35,479 bases of DNA, from the NCBI GenBank assembly GCA_944350445.1, contig CALVOW010000016.1, forward strand, positions 1 to 35,479, read 5' to 3'. Shown piece after piece: positions 15,737 through 23,303 of the stretch (position 1 is its first letter; each line of letters starts with the position of its first letter). The DNA is from an uncultured Bacilli bacterium (GTDB taxonomy: Bacteria; Bacillota_I; Bacilli_A; RF39; UBA660). A model generated the notes under the pieces. The model was not told where the DNA came from, made no database searches, and saw nothing but the letters and a program-made list of their open reading frames with translations. A program made the position numbers and the translations under genes.

Positions 15737-16870
15737 ATGAAGCAAATAATCGATAAAAATTTAAAATTAGAAAATGGTAGCCTTTTAACAATTGATGAAA
15801 AATATTTAAAACCATTAGAAGAGGAAATTAATAATTTTATAAATAGTCAAGAATATATGCAACAAATAGATTTTGCTAAACAAATGTTATCGGTTGAAAT
15901 TAAATATAACAATACAATTGAAGGAATTTATGATGAATTATCTTTTATTGAAGAAGTAATTCAAAATAATTCTTCTCCTGAAAGTAAGAAAAGAAAAAGA
16001 ATTTTAAATTTATACCGAGGATATAAATACATTTTAACTCATGATAATATTAATGCCCAAAGTTTAAAAGAGTTATATCAGATTTTAAGTGATGGTTTAT
16101 TATCAGATTATGATTTACAATATATGGGCCAATTTTATCGCCAAGACGCAGTTTATATTTATAAAACTGCTAATATTTTTCAAATACCCTATAAGGGAGT
16201 AGATGAAAATAAGTTAGAAGAGTATATGAATTATTACTTTGAATATGTAAATAAACAAGAAAGTTTAGGAGAATCAAAGTTTTTAAAATCGCAAATTATG
16301 CATTTTTATTTTGTTTATATTCATCCATATTTTGATGTAAATGGTAGAACTAGTAGAACCTTAGCTATGTGGTATTTATTGAATAATAAATTATATCCAT
16401 ATATAATTTTTAATCGCGCTATTTCTTTTCTTCGAAAAGATTATATTAATAGTATTATTAAATCAAGAGAAACTGGTGATTTAACTTTCTTTTTACAATA
16501 TATACTAAATTCAGTTTACAAAGAATTAGAAAAAGAATATATTATTAATAATATAAAAAATATTTATTCTAATAATTTAACCAAAGAAGAAATAGAAATA
16601 ATACAATATGTACTTACAATAAAAGGTAATTTAACTATTAAAGATATTGTAACTTTTTATAATCAATATAATCCTAAAAGAAGTGTTGAGTTTATTTATA
16701 ATACGCGAATTAAACCATTGCTTGAAAAAAATATTTTGCTTTTTGGAAATGAGACAAATAGTTATATTAATTCTAATTTTAAAAATTGTTTTTTATATTT
16801 TAATCCTAAACTTTTTGATATAGATTGTCAAAAATTAAAATATTTAGATATAAAAAGATTAATAAAATAG
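15737..16870 (+). CDS. Fic family protein (class II layout) with a variant Fic motif
   Basis: 377 residues. Fic proteins usually move AMP from ATP to a hydroxyl of a target protein. The central Fic core has HPYFDVNGRTSR (His at about residue 196) where the consensus is HPFxxGNGRxxR: the His, Asn and Arg are kept, but the first Gly of the anion-binding loop is Val. An inhibitory-helix-like segment with Glu62-Gly63 (NNTIEG) precedes the core, as in class II Fic proteins that restrain themselves. The last 100 residues look like a winged helix (LTIKDIVTFYNQYNPKRSVEF). ATG at 15737 has AAGGGGG upstream. No antitoxin gene adjoins it, in keeping with an internal inhibitory helix. Targets, and whether it is an AMP transferase, cannot be told. 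Confidence 0.88.
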   Translation: MKQIIDKNLKLENGSLLTIDEKYLKPLEEEINNFINSQEYMQQIDFAKQMLSVEIKYNNTIEGIYDELSFIEEVIQNNSSPESKKRKRILNLYRGYKYILTHDNINAQSLKELYQILSDGLLSDYDLQYMGQFYRQDAVYIYKTANIFQIPYKGVDENKLEEYMNYYFEYVNKQESLGESKFLKSQIMHFYFVYIHPYFDVNGRTSRTLAMWYLLNNKLYPYIIFNRAISFLRKDYINSIIKSRETGDLTFFLQYILNSVYKELEKEYIINNIKNIYSNNLTKEEIEIIQYVLTIKGNLTIKDIVTFYNQYNPKRSVEFIYNTRIKPLLEKNILLFGNETNSYINSNFKNCFLYFNPKLFDIDCQKLKYLDIKRLIK

Positions 16871-16919
16871 GTATTTTTCCTTTTCATTTTATTGTATAAT
16901 ATGATTAGTAGAGGTATTT

Positions 16920-17615
16920 ATGAAAAAAACAATTGTTTTATTTATTTTTCTGTTATTTTTAACTGGTTGTAATAAATTAGTTAGTGAAGATAATCAAAAG
17001 GAAATTAATAATGACAGAAGTAATAGCAATATAAATAATGGTTTAGAAGAGGAAGAGGTATATCAAGATACTAATCCTATTAAAATTGCTCTTTATGAAG
17101 GAACAAATGGTTCTTATAATAGAGTAGATACTTTTTATAGTAAAATGGAAGTTTTAAAAGATATTGGTTTATTTTCGATTATTTTAAGCCAAGATGAAAA
17201 AGTAACGGGTAATAATATTAAAGGTCTTTATAAGGACTATTCTAGTCAATATGAAAATTTTTTCAATTATAAAATTGGCTATCATATTGCTTTTTCTACA
17301 ACAGATGGAACTACTTTTTCCGAAACAATTTTAAAACCTCTTACGTTTTCGAAATTTCCATTTAGTGATTATTTGTATGTTTGGTTTTATGATGATATAA
17401 ACAATAGTGGTTTTTATTCCCATATTGAAGAAGATGAATATAATGATAATACTGTTATGTCAAGTATTAAATTAATGAGTGCTAAAAAAAGTGGAGAAAT
17501 TAATTCTCCAATTGAATTAACAGTTTTTACTTATGATGAAGATGATTTTTCAGAATCTGGAAATTATATTGGGGTTAGCAAATATAAAATTTCCATTGTA
17601 AAGGAGGATGTATGA
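16920..17615 (+). CDS. Lipoprotein of unknown function, coupled to mscS
   Basis: 231 residues. The N-terminus is a lipoprotein signal peptide (MKKTIVLFIFLLF) with lipobox LTGC; Cys17 would be lipidated and the protein held on the outer face of the membrane. A 40-residue Asn/Glu/Asp-rich linker precedes a beta-rich domain of about 170 residues with many aromatic residues (YLYVWFYDD, FYSHIEEDEYNDN) that I do not recognise. ATG at 16920 follows GAGG, and a TATAAT lies at 16895-16900. Its TGA stop overlaps the start of the MscS gene in ATGA (17612-17615), so the two are translated together. That suggests work with the channel, for example as an outside partner or sensor, but this is inference from position. 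Confidence 0.8.
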   Translation: MKKTIVLFIFLLFLTGCNKLVSEDNQKEINNDRSNSNINNGLEEEEVYQDTNPIKIALYEGTNGSYNRVDTFYSKMEVLKDIGLFSIILSQDEKVTGNNIKGLYKDYSSQYENFFNYKIGYHIAFSTTDGTTFSETILKPLTFSKFPFSDYLYVWFYDDINNSGFYSHIEEDEYNDNTVMSSIKLMSAKKSGEINSPIELTVFTYDEDDFSESGNYIGVSKYKISIVKEDV

Positions 17616-18421
17616 CAGAAGTATTAGAAAACTTAGCTAATGAATTAATGCGTTTTAGTGGAAAATTAATTATAGCTGTTTTAATTATTGTTATTGGATT
17701 TAAATTCGCTAAATTTCTTTTAAATCATATTAAAAAAGGTAGAGGATTTCATAAATTAGAAAAAAGTACCCAAACATTCATTTATAGTATTTTAAATATT
17801 TTATTTAAAGGGTTAGTTCTTTTAACAGCTGTTGCAGAACTTGGTATTCCTATGACCTCAATTATAGCTGTTTTAGGATCATTTGGTCTTGCTCTTGGTT
17901 TAGCTTTACAAGGAGGATTATCTAATATTGCTGGGGGAGTAATGATTATGATTTTTAAACCCTTTAAAGTAGGAGATTTTATTGATACTCATGATGATTC
18001 GGGAACAGTTAAAGAAATAAATATTTTTAATACTATTTTAAATACTTATGATAATCGCGTTGTTATAATTCCCAATGGGACTTTATCAAATTCGGTTATT
18101 ATAAATTATTCAAGCATGAAAAAACGTTTATTAGATTTAGAAGTTGCTGTTGACTATAAAAATTCCGTTACCAAAGTAAAAGAAATTTTATTACAAATTG
18201 CTAAAAATTCTAAGTATTTAGTAAAAGATGATAATATTTTAGTTGCTATAAAAGAGTATCGTAATAATTCTTTAATTTTTACTTTGCAAATTTGGGTTTT
18301 AAAAGATGATTACTCTAAGGCTAAATATGAAGTTTTAGAAGAAATAAAAAAAGAATTTGATAAAGAAAAAATTACGACTGAAAATTCCTTATTAGATATT
18401 TTAAATAATAATAAAAAATAG
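17612..18421 (+). CDS. MscS-family small-conductance mechanosensitive channel
   Basis: 269 residues. MscS channels open under membrane tension in osmotic downshock and release solutes. Three membrane helices are seen: about residues 18-37 (LIIAVLIIVIGFKFAKFLL), 50-75, and the pore helix near 85-115, where the Gly/Ala pattern GSFGLALGLALQGGLSNIAG is characteristic. The cytoplasmic beta domain follows with FKVGDFI, the conserved IPNG, and an alpha/beta C-terminus. Length is close to E. coli MscS. ATG at 17612 lies in a 4-bp overlap with the lipoprotein gene, with AAGGAGG upstream. A hairpin terminator follows the stop. Confidence 0.95.
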   Translation: MTEVLENLANELMRFSGKLIIAVLIIVIGFKFAKFLLNHIKKGRGFHKLEKSTQTFIYSILNILFKGLVLLTAVAELGIPMTSIIAVLGSFGLALGLALQGGLSNIAGGVMIMIFKPFKVGDFIDTHDDSGTVKEINIFNTILNTYDNRVVIIPNGTLSNSVIINYSSMKKRLLDLEVAVDYKNSVTKVKEILLQIAKNSKYLVKDDNILVAIKEYRNNSLIFTLQIWVLKDDYSKAKYEVLEEIKKEFDKEKITTENSLLDILNNNKK

Positions 18422-18450
18422 AAGTATTATTTTAAACTACTTCTTTTTTT
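18421..18450. terminator. Terminator between mscS and the transglutaminase-like gene
   Basis: GAAGTA (18421-18426) pairs with TACTTC (18438-18443), followed by seven T. It serves mscS rightward; the opposite gene ends within the T run and may use the same hairpin, with a weaker T tract on its side. Confidence 0.7.
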
Positions 18451-20242
18451 AATGCTTTTTACTAGTTAATTTAAAATCTTCATTCTCGGGTATTTCATAA
18501 GGAAAGGTTTTTAAGTCTCTTTCTAAATATTCATTTTTCGTCTCATCATAATATTTTTTAGAATCACTTGGATTATTCAATTTTTGAAAACTTGCTGTTG
18601 CTGCCTCGAGTATTACTTCACTAGAAATATCTTTGTTAATTCTCGTTAGTAAATAATTACCAATTTGACTTAAAAAATTAGTATAATCTTCTTCCGATTT
18701 ACAATTACTTAAAATAATTTTAAATTCTTGATATTTGGGGTCGCATTGAATTGCTTTTATTATTTTTTCACATACCATTTCATAACTTCTTAATAAGATT
18801 TCATTATAAGTTTTATTGTTAAAAAAGTTTTTAGTATCTTTGAATTGCCTTTTTAATAGAAAATTTACTTGTTGATTAAATTCTTGAAAATTATGAATAT
18901 CTAAAATAACATCATAATTATTATATGCAAACATACGTTTGGAAATTTGCATCTTATCAAATGGCATTAAGGCATGATTTAAATAGTTATTAGGAAGGGA
19001 ATTATCCCAAGTAGGATCAGCCATATATAAACCATGAATATTATATTTATCATCATCAATTGCGATAATACTTCGCTCATGACCTGCTAACTCAACTTCT
19101 TTTTCTTCTCTAGTAAAACCATCATCATAGGAAGTATCTACATCAATTGAGATAGCGTTAGCATCAATTCCTACTTTATCCAACAATTCAATTAATAATT
19201 TAGAATAGCCAACACAAACCATATATTCATTATCTAAAATATATCTTAAATAACGGGCTTTATTTTTATCATCATTATTTTCTTTATAAGGTTTATAATT
19301 TTTAACAATATTATAAACAGCTAAATATCTTTCTAAAGGGCTAATGTTAGCATTTTTAATCGGAGTTATTAAAGTTTCTAATTTCTTTTCTTCTTCTAAA
19401 TATTGATTTATAGGATATTCAAAATTATCATTTTTAATAACTAAAGAAAGATTTTGAAAATTACTATCCTTAAATATTTTTGAAAAAATACTTCGTTTTT
19501 CAACATCAATTTTTATAATTAATGGCTTATTAGTTTTATCTAAATCATTTAATTTTTCTTTTATGATAGAAAGAACTTCTTCTTCACTTCGTAAATCAGT
19601 TACACTTTGATAAATATCAATAATAGCATTATTAGGTAAAAATTGGAAATTGGCTGTTTTACTTTGTTCTAAAACTTCAACATCAATGCTTAATTCGGTT
19701 TTAGTTTCTAAATCTTCTTTTGTATAATAACTAATAGCATATTTAGTACTAATTTGTTTATTTTCTAAATAGGCATTTAGAAAATTAGCTTGTAATTTTT
19801 CTATTTGCTCATTTGTTAGGTGAACATTTTCAAAATATAGGGAACTCTTATTTTTAGTAAGTAAAATATTAAATAATTCTTCGTCAAAAACGAAGTCATT
19901 TATAGTAATTGCCGAATCATGAGAATTTATTATTTGTTCTTTAAAAATTTGTTTTAATTCATCTTTATATTTTTCAAAAAAAGCCGTACTTATTATAGTT
20001 GGATAAAAGGATGAATTACTAATTAAAACATTGTGTAAGTTATCTGTGTAATTAATAATTAAATCATTTTTTGAAGCATTTTCTTCAATCATTGATTCAA
20101 TTTTTTCACCTGGTATGAATGTATCTTTGATTAAAAAACTTTTTAATTTCCTATTTTTAATTAATTGTTTAACTTCTTCAATTGAATTTAAAACAGTATA
20201 TTTATTAATTAAATTAGTTTCCCAAAAATTTACTTTTTTCAT
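18449..20242 (-). CDS. Large protein with a transglutaminase-like domain
   Basis: 597 residues. Residues about 330-420 match the transglutaminase/cysteine-protease-like fold: YMVCVGYSKLLIELL with Cys343, then GHERSIIAIDD with His388, and YMADPTWDN with Asp409, a full Cys-His-Asp triad. Enzymes of this fold crosslink proteins, deamidate them or cleave amide bonds. The first 320 residues are Lys-, Asn- and Ile-rich and not recognised; the last 150 are helical. No signal peptide or membrane helix is seen, so it is probably cytoplasmic, which is unusual since many bacterial members are secreted. ATG at 20242 follows AGGTGA. It lies alone between mscS and rpsD, on the rpsD strand with only a 70-bp gap, so readthrough from rpsD is possible. 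The substrate is unknown. Confidence 0.75.
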   Translation of the reverse strand: MKKVNFWETNLINKYTVLNSIEEVKQLIKNRKLKSFLIKDTFIPGEKIESMIEENASKNDLIINYTDNLHNVLISNSSFYPTIISTAFFEKYKDELKQIFKEQIINSHDSAITINDFVFDEELFNILLTKNKSSLYFENVHLTNEQIEKLQANFLNAYLENKQISTKYAISYYTKEDLETKTELSIDVEVLEQSKTANFQFLPNNAIIDIYQSVTDLRSEEEVLSIIKEKLNDLDKTNKPLIIKIDVEKRSIFSKIFKDSNFQNLSLVIKNDNFEYPINQYLEEEKKLETLITPIKNANISPLERYLAVYNIVKNYKPYKENNDDKNKARYLRYILDNEYMVCVGYSKLLIELLDKVGIDANAISIDVDTSYDDGFTREEKEVELAGHERSIIAIDDDKYNIHGLYMADPTWDNSLPNNYLNHALMPFDKMQISKRMFAYNNYDVILDIHNFQEFNQQVNFLLKRQFKDTKNFFNNKTYNEILLRSYEMVCEKIIKAIQCDPKYQEFKIILSNCKSEEDYTNFLSQIGNYLLTRINKDISSEVILEAATASFQKLNNPSDSKKYYDETKNEYLERDLKTFPYEIPENEDFKLTSKKH

Positions 20243-20311
20243 TGTATCACCTATTATGATAATATCATAAAATAATAAAAAAGTAACTAAAAAATCAGTT
20301 ACTTTTAAATA

Positions 20312-20914
20312 TTATCTGTTATAGAATTCAACGATTAATGATTCATCAATATCAGCTACTAATTCATTTCGTTCAGGTAGTCTTACAAATTTAGCACTAT
20401 TAGTATTTTTATCAAAATCAATGTATTCAACTCTAGTTGTAACATTTTGTAATGCTTCAGCAACACATTTTAAATCTTTTGAATTTTCTTTTAGAGCGAT
20501 TGTTTGACCAACTTTAACACGATAAGATGGAATATCAACTTTTTTACCATCGACAGTAATATGACCATGGTTAACAAGTTGTCTTGCTCCACGTCTTGTA
20601 TTAGCAAAGCCCATACGATATACTAGATTATCAAGTCTTGATTCTAAAAGTTTTAAGAAGTTTTCACCATGAATACCTTGCATTTTTGAAGCTTCGATAA
20701 AAGTTTTATGGAATTGTCTTTCATTTAAACCATACATGAATTTAACTTTTTGTTTTTCTTTTAATTGCTCACCATAGTTAGAAAGTTTTCCTTTTCTTTT
20801 AGCTCCATGCATACCAGGCTTATATGGACGTCTTGCTAAATCTTTACCATTTTCAAGTGTTGAAAATCCAACACTACGACTTTTTTTATAACTTGGTCCT
20901 GTGTATCTTGACAT
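20312..20914 (-). CDS. rpsD: 30S ribosomal protein S4
   Basis: 200 residues, full length. S4 is a primary 16S rRNA binding protein that starts 30S assembly, and it is also a translational repressor of its own mRNA in many bacteria. Recognised by [30 protein letters not shown], and the S4 RNA-binding domain [28 protein letters not shown]. The N-terminal zinc Cys set is absent, so this is the zinc-free form. I chose ATG at 20914 (MSRYTG) because AAGGAGG lies directly upstream; five more codons to 20929 have no family support. It stands alone behind its own strong promoter and a 150-nt leader, as in Bacillus. Confidence 0.98.
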   Translation of the reverse strand: MSRYTGPSYKKSRSVGFSTLENGKDLARRPYKPGMHGAKRKGKLSNYGEQLKEKQKVKFMYGLNERQFHKTFIEASKMQGIHGENFLKLLESRLDNLVYRMGFANTRRGARQLVNHGHITVDGKKVDIPSYRVKVGQTIALKENSKDLKCVAEALQNVTTRVEYIDFDKNTNSAKFVRLPERNELVADIDESLIVEFYNR

Positions 20915-21067
20915 ATTTTCCTCCTTCAATATTATTCATAAACATTGACATTTACTAAAATTTTAGGGAATTCCTTTTAATACTTTCACTAAGATAACCA
21001 GTAGTTACTTATAACCTTAAGGAACACATTAAAAATTTAAATAAATTGGGTTATCAATGGAATATGT
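20915..21067 (-). promoter_or_regulatory. rpsD mRNA leader, likely S4 autoregulatory element
   Basis: About 150 nt lie between the predicted start of transcription and the ATG, long for this compact genome. On the minus strand an early GATAACC can pair with GGTTATC further down or with a second GGTTAT between them, giving two exclusive folds. S4 in Bacillus represses its own gene through a structured leader (established). That this one does so is inference. Confidence 0.5.
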
Positions 21068-21073
21068 ACCCAT

Positions 21074-21102
21074 ATTATAAAAGAGTAATTGAAAAAAGTC
21101 AA
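21074..21102 (-). promoter_or_regulatory. Strong sigma-A promoter of rpsD
   Basis: On the minus strand TTGACT (21102-21097), exactly 17 nt, TATAAT (21079-21074). One mismatch from consensus overall. Confidence 0.8.
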
Positions 21103-21132
21103 ACTTTTTTTGCTTGCATTAATTAATATATA

Positions 21133-21522
21133 TTATAAAATTGGTTCTTCAATTTCTGAGACATCAAAATTAGGATTATTATAGTTAAGGAAAACGATGT
21201 AGAAAACAATGGCTGAAGCGAGAAAAGCTAACCAAGAAGCTATAATTTCTAAATTTATATAATTGTTGGCATTATTATTTCCCAAATCTTTTCTTTTATA
21301 TGAAGTATACAAAAAATAAAGTCCTAATAAAACAACAATAAGGCGATTAAGAAAAGCAATATCAAGAGCCTTTTTATTGGTAAAAAGAGGAGGTTTGTTT
21401 TCTCTTTGAAGTTTTTCATTATATGTTAAAAGAAGAGATACAATTAAAGTAACAATAAAAAAAATTATTCCTATTATTTGTCCATTTATTAATTTTAGTT
21501 CTTCTTCATTTTGATTATTCAT
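21133..21522 (-). CDS. Small integral membrane protein, probably from a leaderless mRNA
   Basis: 129 residues, not recognised. Three membrane helices are evident: about 15-35 (IIGIIFFIVTLIVSLLLTY), 57-75 (FLNRLIVVLLGLYFLYTSY) and 94-114 (IIASWLAFLASAIVFYIVFL). A charged loop with KRKDLGNNNA and a short acidic tail (SEIEEPIL) are also present. No enzyme motif is visible. There is no Shine-Dalgarno site before the ATG at 21522; instead a good promoter ends 6-8 nt upstream, so the mRNA probably begins at or next to the ATG. It is divergent from the broken PH-domain gene, which also has membrane helices, so the two may once have worked together; this is inference from position. Confidence 0.65.
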   Translation of the reverse strand: MNNQNEEELKLINGQIIGIIFFIVTLIVSLLLTYNEKLQRENKPPLFTNKKALDIAFLNRLIVVLLGLYFLYTSYKRKDLGNNNANNYINLEIIASWLAFLASAIVFYIVFLNYNNPNFDVSEIEEPIL

Positions 21523-21529
21523 ATTAAAT

Positions 21530-21558
21530 TATATAAATAATCATAAAAAAATAGTCAA
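21530..21558 (-). promoter_or_regulatory. Promoter that would make a leaderless mRNA
   Basis: On the minus strand TTGACT (21558-21553), 17 nt, TATATA (21535-21530), or with 19 nt TATAAT (21533-21528). The expected start, 21523-21521, falls on the ATG at 21522. Confidence 0.55.
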
Positions 21559-21624
21559 AATATATTTTAAAAAAGTAAATGTGTTATCATAAAATTAAAT
21601 TAAATATTTTTTTAAGGAGTTTTT

Positions 21625-22237
21625 ACGTTTAATTCTAAATATGTATTTTGTCCAAAATGTGGGAAAAAGAGAACTTTGAATGCTAAAAATTTCGAAGCCT
21701 TTATTGAGTATCAAATAAAACCAAAATTTATATTAGAATATGAAACACTTAAATCTTTGCTTATAATTGCTTTTTTGATATTTATTATCTATTTTTTATT
21801 TGAAAATTACTTATATATACGGATTAGAAATTTTTCTTTTTTAACTTTGGTTTTTCTGCTTTTTTGCATTGTAATCATCTTTACAGTTATTAGATTAATA
21901 ATTATTGATAAAGAATATAAGAGTTCAAAATATGTATTTTATAAAACAAGGGTAGAATATAAAAATGGTTTTTTAAATAAGGAAATAAAAAAGATAAAAT
22001 ATAAAAATATACGAGAAATTACTATGAATAAAAATATTTTAGAACGAATATTTAATATTGGAACAATAACTATTTTTACAAATGCTTCAACATATAAGGT
22101 TAATAATCGTGATTATCAAAGAAATAGACATAATCGTATATTGAGCAAAAAATGGAATTTGTATTCGTAGTGTTTATAATGTGAATAAAAAATATCAAAT
22201 TGTAAAAAATATAATTGATTCTAATAGAAACAATTAA
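21625..22237 (+). pseudogene. Broken zinc-ribbon/PH-domain (bPH2, YdbS-like) membrane protein gene
   Basis: AAGGAG at 21614-21619 is followed, at normal spacing, by ACG (21625) instead of ATG. The frame then reads FNSKYVFCPKCGKK, a zinc-ribbon half, two membrane helices (LLIIAFLIFIIYFLF and FLLFCIVIIFTVIRLI), and a bacterial PH domain (IREITMNKNILERIFNIGTI). At the A6 run 22147-22152 the frame breaks and ends at TAG 22170. Removing one A restores KNGICIRSVYNV and a further 20 residues to TAA at 22235-22237, which is how bPH2 domains normally end. The upstream start and the 3' end are thus both damaged, and the second Cys pair of the ribbon is missing. A start at TTG 21676 would lose the ribbon. 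I read it as a decaying gene, unless the A run is a sequencing error and ACG is used as a start. Confidence 0.65.
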
Positions 22238-22244
22238 AAAAATG

Positions 22245-22273
22245 TTGACTTTTAAAATTAACTATTGTATATT
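22245..22273 (+). promoter_or_regulatory. Promoter of the str operon
   Basis: TTGACT (22245-22250), 17 nt, TATATT (22268-22273). Transcription would start near 22280, giving a leader of about 85 nt before rpsL. Confidence 0.65.
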
Positions 22274-22332
22274 ATTCATGTTCGTGAAATTGGGCTTATT
22301 TTAAATAAGTTTTAATTTTATATTACAAAATG

Positions 22333-22348
22333 ATACACCTGGGTGTGT
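22333..22348 (+). promoter_or_regulatory. Hairpin just before the rpsL ribosome site
   Basis: ATACAC (22333-22338) pairs with GTGTGT (22343-22348) around a CTGG tetraloop. It ends a few nt before the GGAAGGAG site at 22353-22360 and may tune rpsL translation or serve as a protein binding site. Not a terminator: no T run follows. Confidence 0.4.
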
Positions 22349-22365
22349 GTCAGGAAGGAGAGAGT

Positions 22366-22782
22366 ATGCCTACAATAAATCAATTAGTAAGAAAAGGTCG
22401 TAAGAAGAAAGTTAGAAAACCAAAAGCACCTGTTTTATTAGTTGGAGTAAATACAATTAAGAAAAAACAAACAAGAATTAATGCTCCTCAAAAACGTGGG
22501 GTTTGTGTACGTGTTGCAACAATGACACCAAAGAAACCTAACTCAGCTCTTCGTAAATTTGCCCGTGTTAGACTTTCTAATGGTATGGAAGTTACTTGTT
22601 ATATTCCTGGTGAAGGCCATAATTTACAAGAACATAGTGTTGTCTTAATTCGTGGTGGACGTGTACCTGATTTAATTGGTGTTAGATATCATATTGTTCG
22701 TGGAACCTTAGATACAGCTGGTGTTAAAGACAGAAAACAAGGTCGTAGTAAATATGGTGCTAAAAAAGAAAAGAAAAAATAA
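22366..22782 (+). CDS. rpsL: 30S ribosomal protein S12
   Basis: 138 residues, the size found in Firmicutes. S12 lies at the decoding site and affects accuracy. [29 protein letters not shown] and [13 protein letters not shown] are all as expected, and the Lys of TPKKPNS, the main streptomycin-resistance site, is intact. The second classic region is different: almost all bacteria have RVKDLPGVRYH, but here it is [11 protein letters not shown] (Pro101 for Lys, Ile104 for Pro; CCT at 22666 and ATT at 22675). The Asp that is methylthiolated in some bacteria is kept. I chose ATG at 22366, which follows GGAAGGAG; an upstream in-frame ATG (22330) would run through that site. It is the first gene of rpsL-rpsG-fusA-tuf. 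Confidence 0.98.
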   Translation: MPTINQLVRKGRKKKVRKPKAPVLLVGVNTIKKKQTRINAPQKRGVCVRVATMTPKKPNSALRKFARVRLSNGMEVTCYIPGEGHNLQEHSVVLIRGGRVPDLIGVRYHIVRGTLDTAGVKDRKQGRSKYGAKKEKKK

Positions 22783-22821
22783 TAAATAATAAGTAAAAAT
22801 ACTTGAAAGGAGGAAATTATA

Positions 22822-23289
22822 ATGCGTAAAAAACGTGCAGTAACAAGAGATGTGTTACCAGATCCAATTTATAATTCAAAAGTCGTTACTAAATTAATCA
22901 ATCGTATTATGCTAGATGGTAAAAAAGGAAAAGCTGAAAAAATCTTATATGATGCTTTTGATATTATAAAAGAAAAAACTGGGGAAGACCCTATGAAAGT
23001 TTTTGAAAAAGCTCTTGAAAATATTAAACCCCAATTAGAGGTAAAATCACGTCGTGTTGGTGGTTCTAATTATCAAGTGCCTATTGAAGTAAACGCAAAG
23101 CGTAGTCAGACATTAGGTCTTCGTTGGTTAGTAAATTATGCTAGATTAAGAGGAGGTAACTCAATGGCTTTAAATCTAGCAAATGAAATTATTGATGCTT
23201 CCAATGAAACAGGTGGAGCAGTTAAGAAAAGAGAAGATACTCATAGAATGGCTGAGGCTAATAAAGCTTTTGCACATTATCGTTGGTAG
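22822..23289 (+). CDS. rpsG: 30S ribosomal protein S7
   Basis: 155 residues, full length. S7 starts assembly of the 30S head and contacts tRNA in the E site. Recognised by [59 protein letters not shown] and the C-terminal [23 protein letters not shown] at 22822 has GAAAGGAGG upstream. It lies 40 nt after rpsL and 14 nt before fusA, clearly in one operon. S7 is the regulator of this operon in E. coli; no such site is identified here. Confidence 0.99.
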   Translation: MRKKRAVTRDVLPDPIYNSKVVTKLINRIMLDGKKGKAEKILYDAFDIIKEKTGEDPMKVFEKALENIKPQLEVKSRRVGGSNYQVPIEVNAKRSQTLGLRWLVNYARLRGGNSMALNLANEIIDASNETGGAVKKREDTHRMAEANKAFAHYRW

Positions 23290-23303
23290 AAAGGAATTAA
23301 ATT

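Noticed and set aside
22330..22365. N-terminal extension of S12 from an upstream ATG
   Set aside because: The extension would be encoded by the hairpin and the ribosome site GGAAGGAG, and [10 protein letters not shown] is the universal S12 start.
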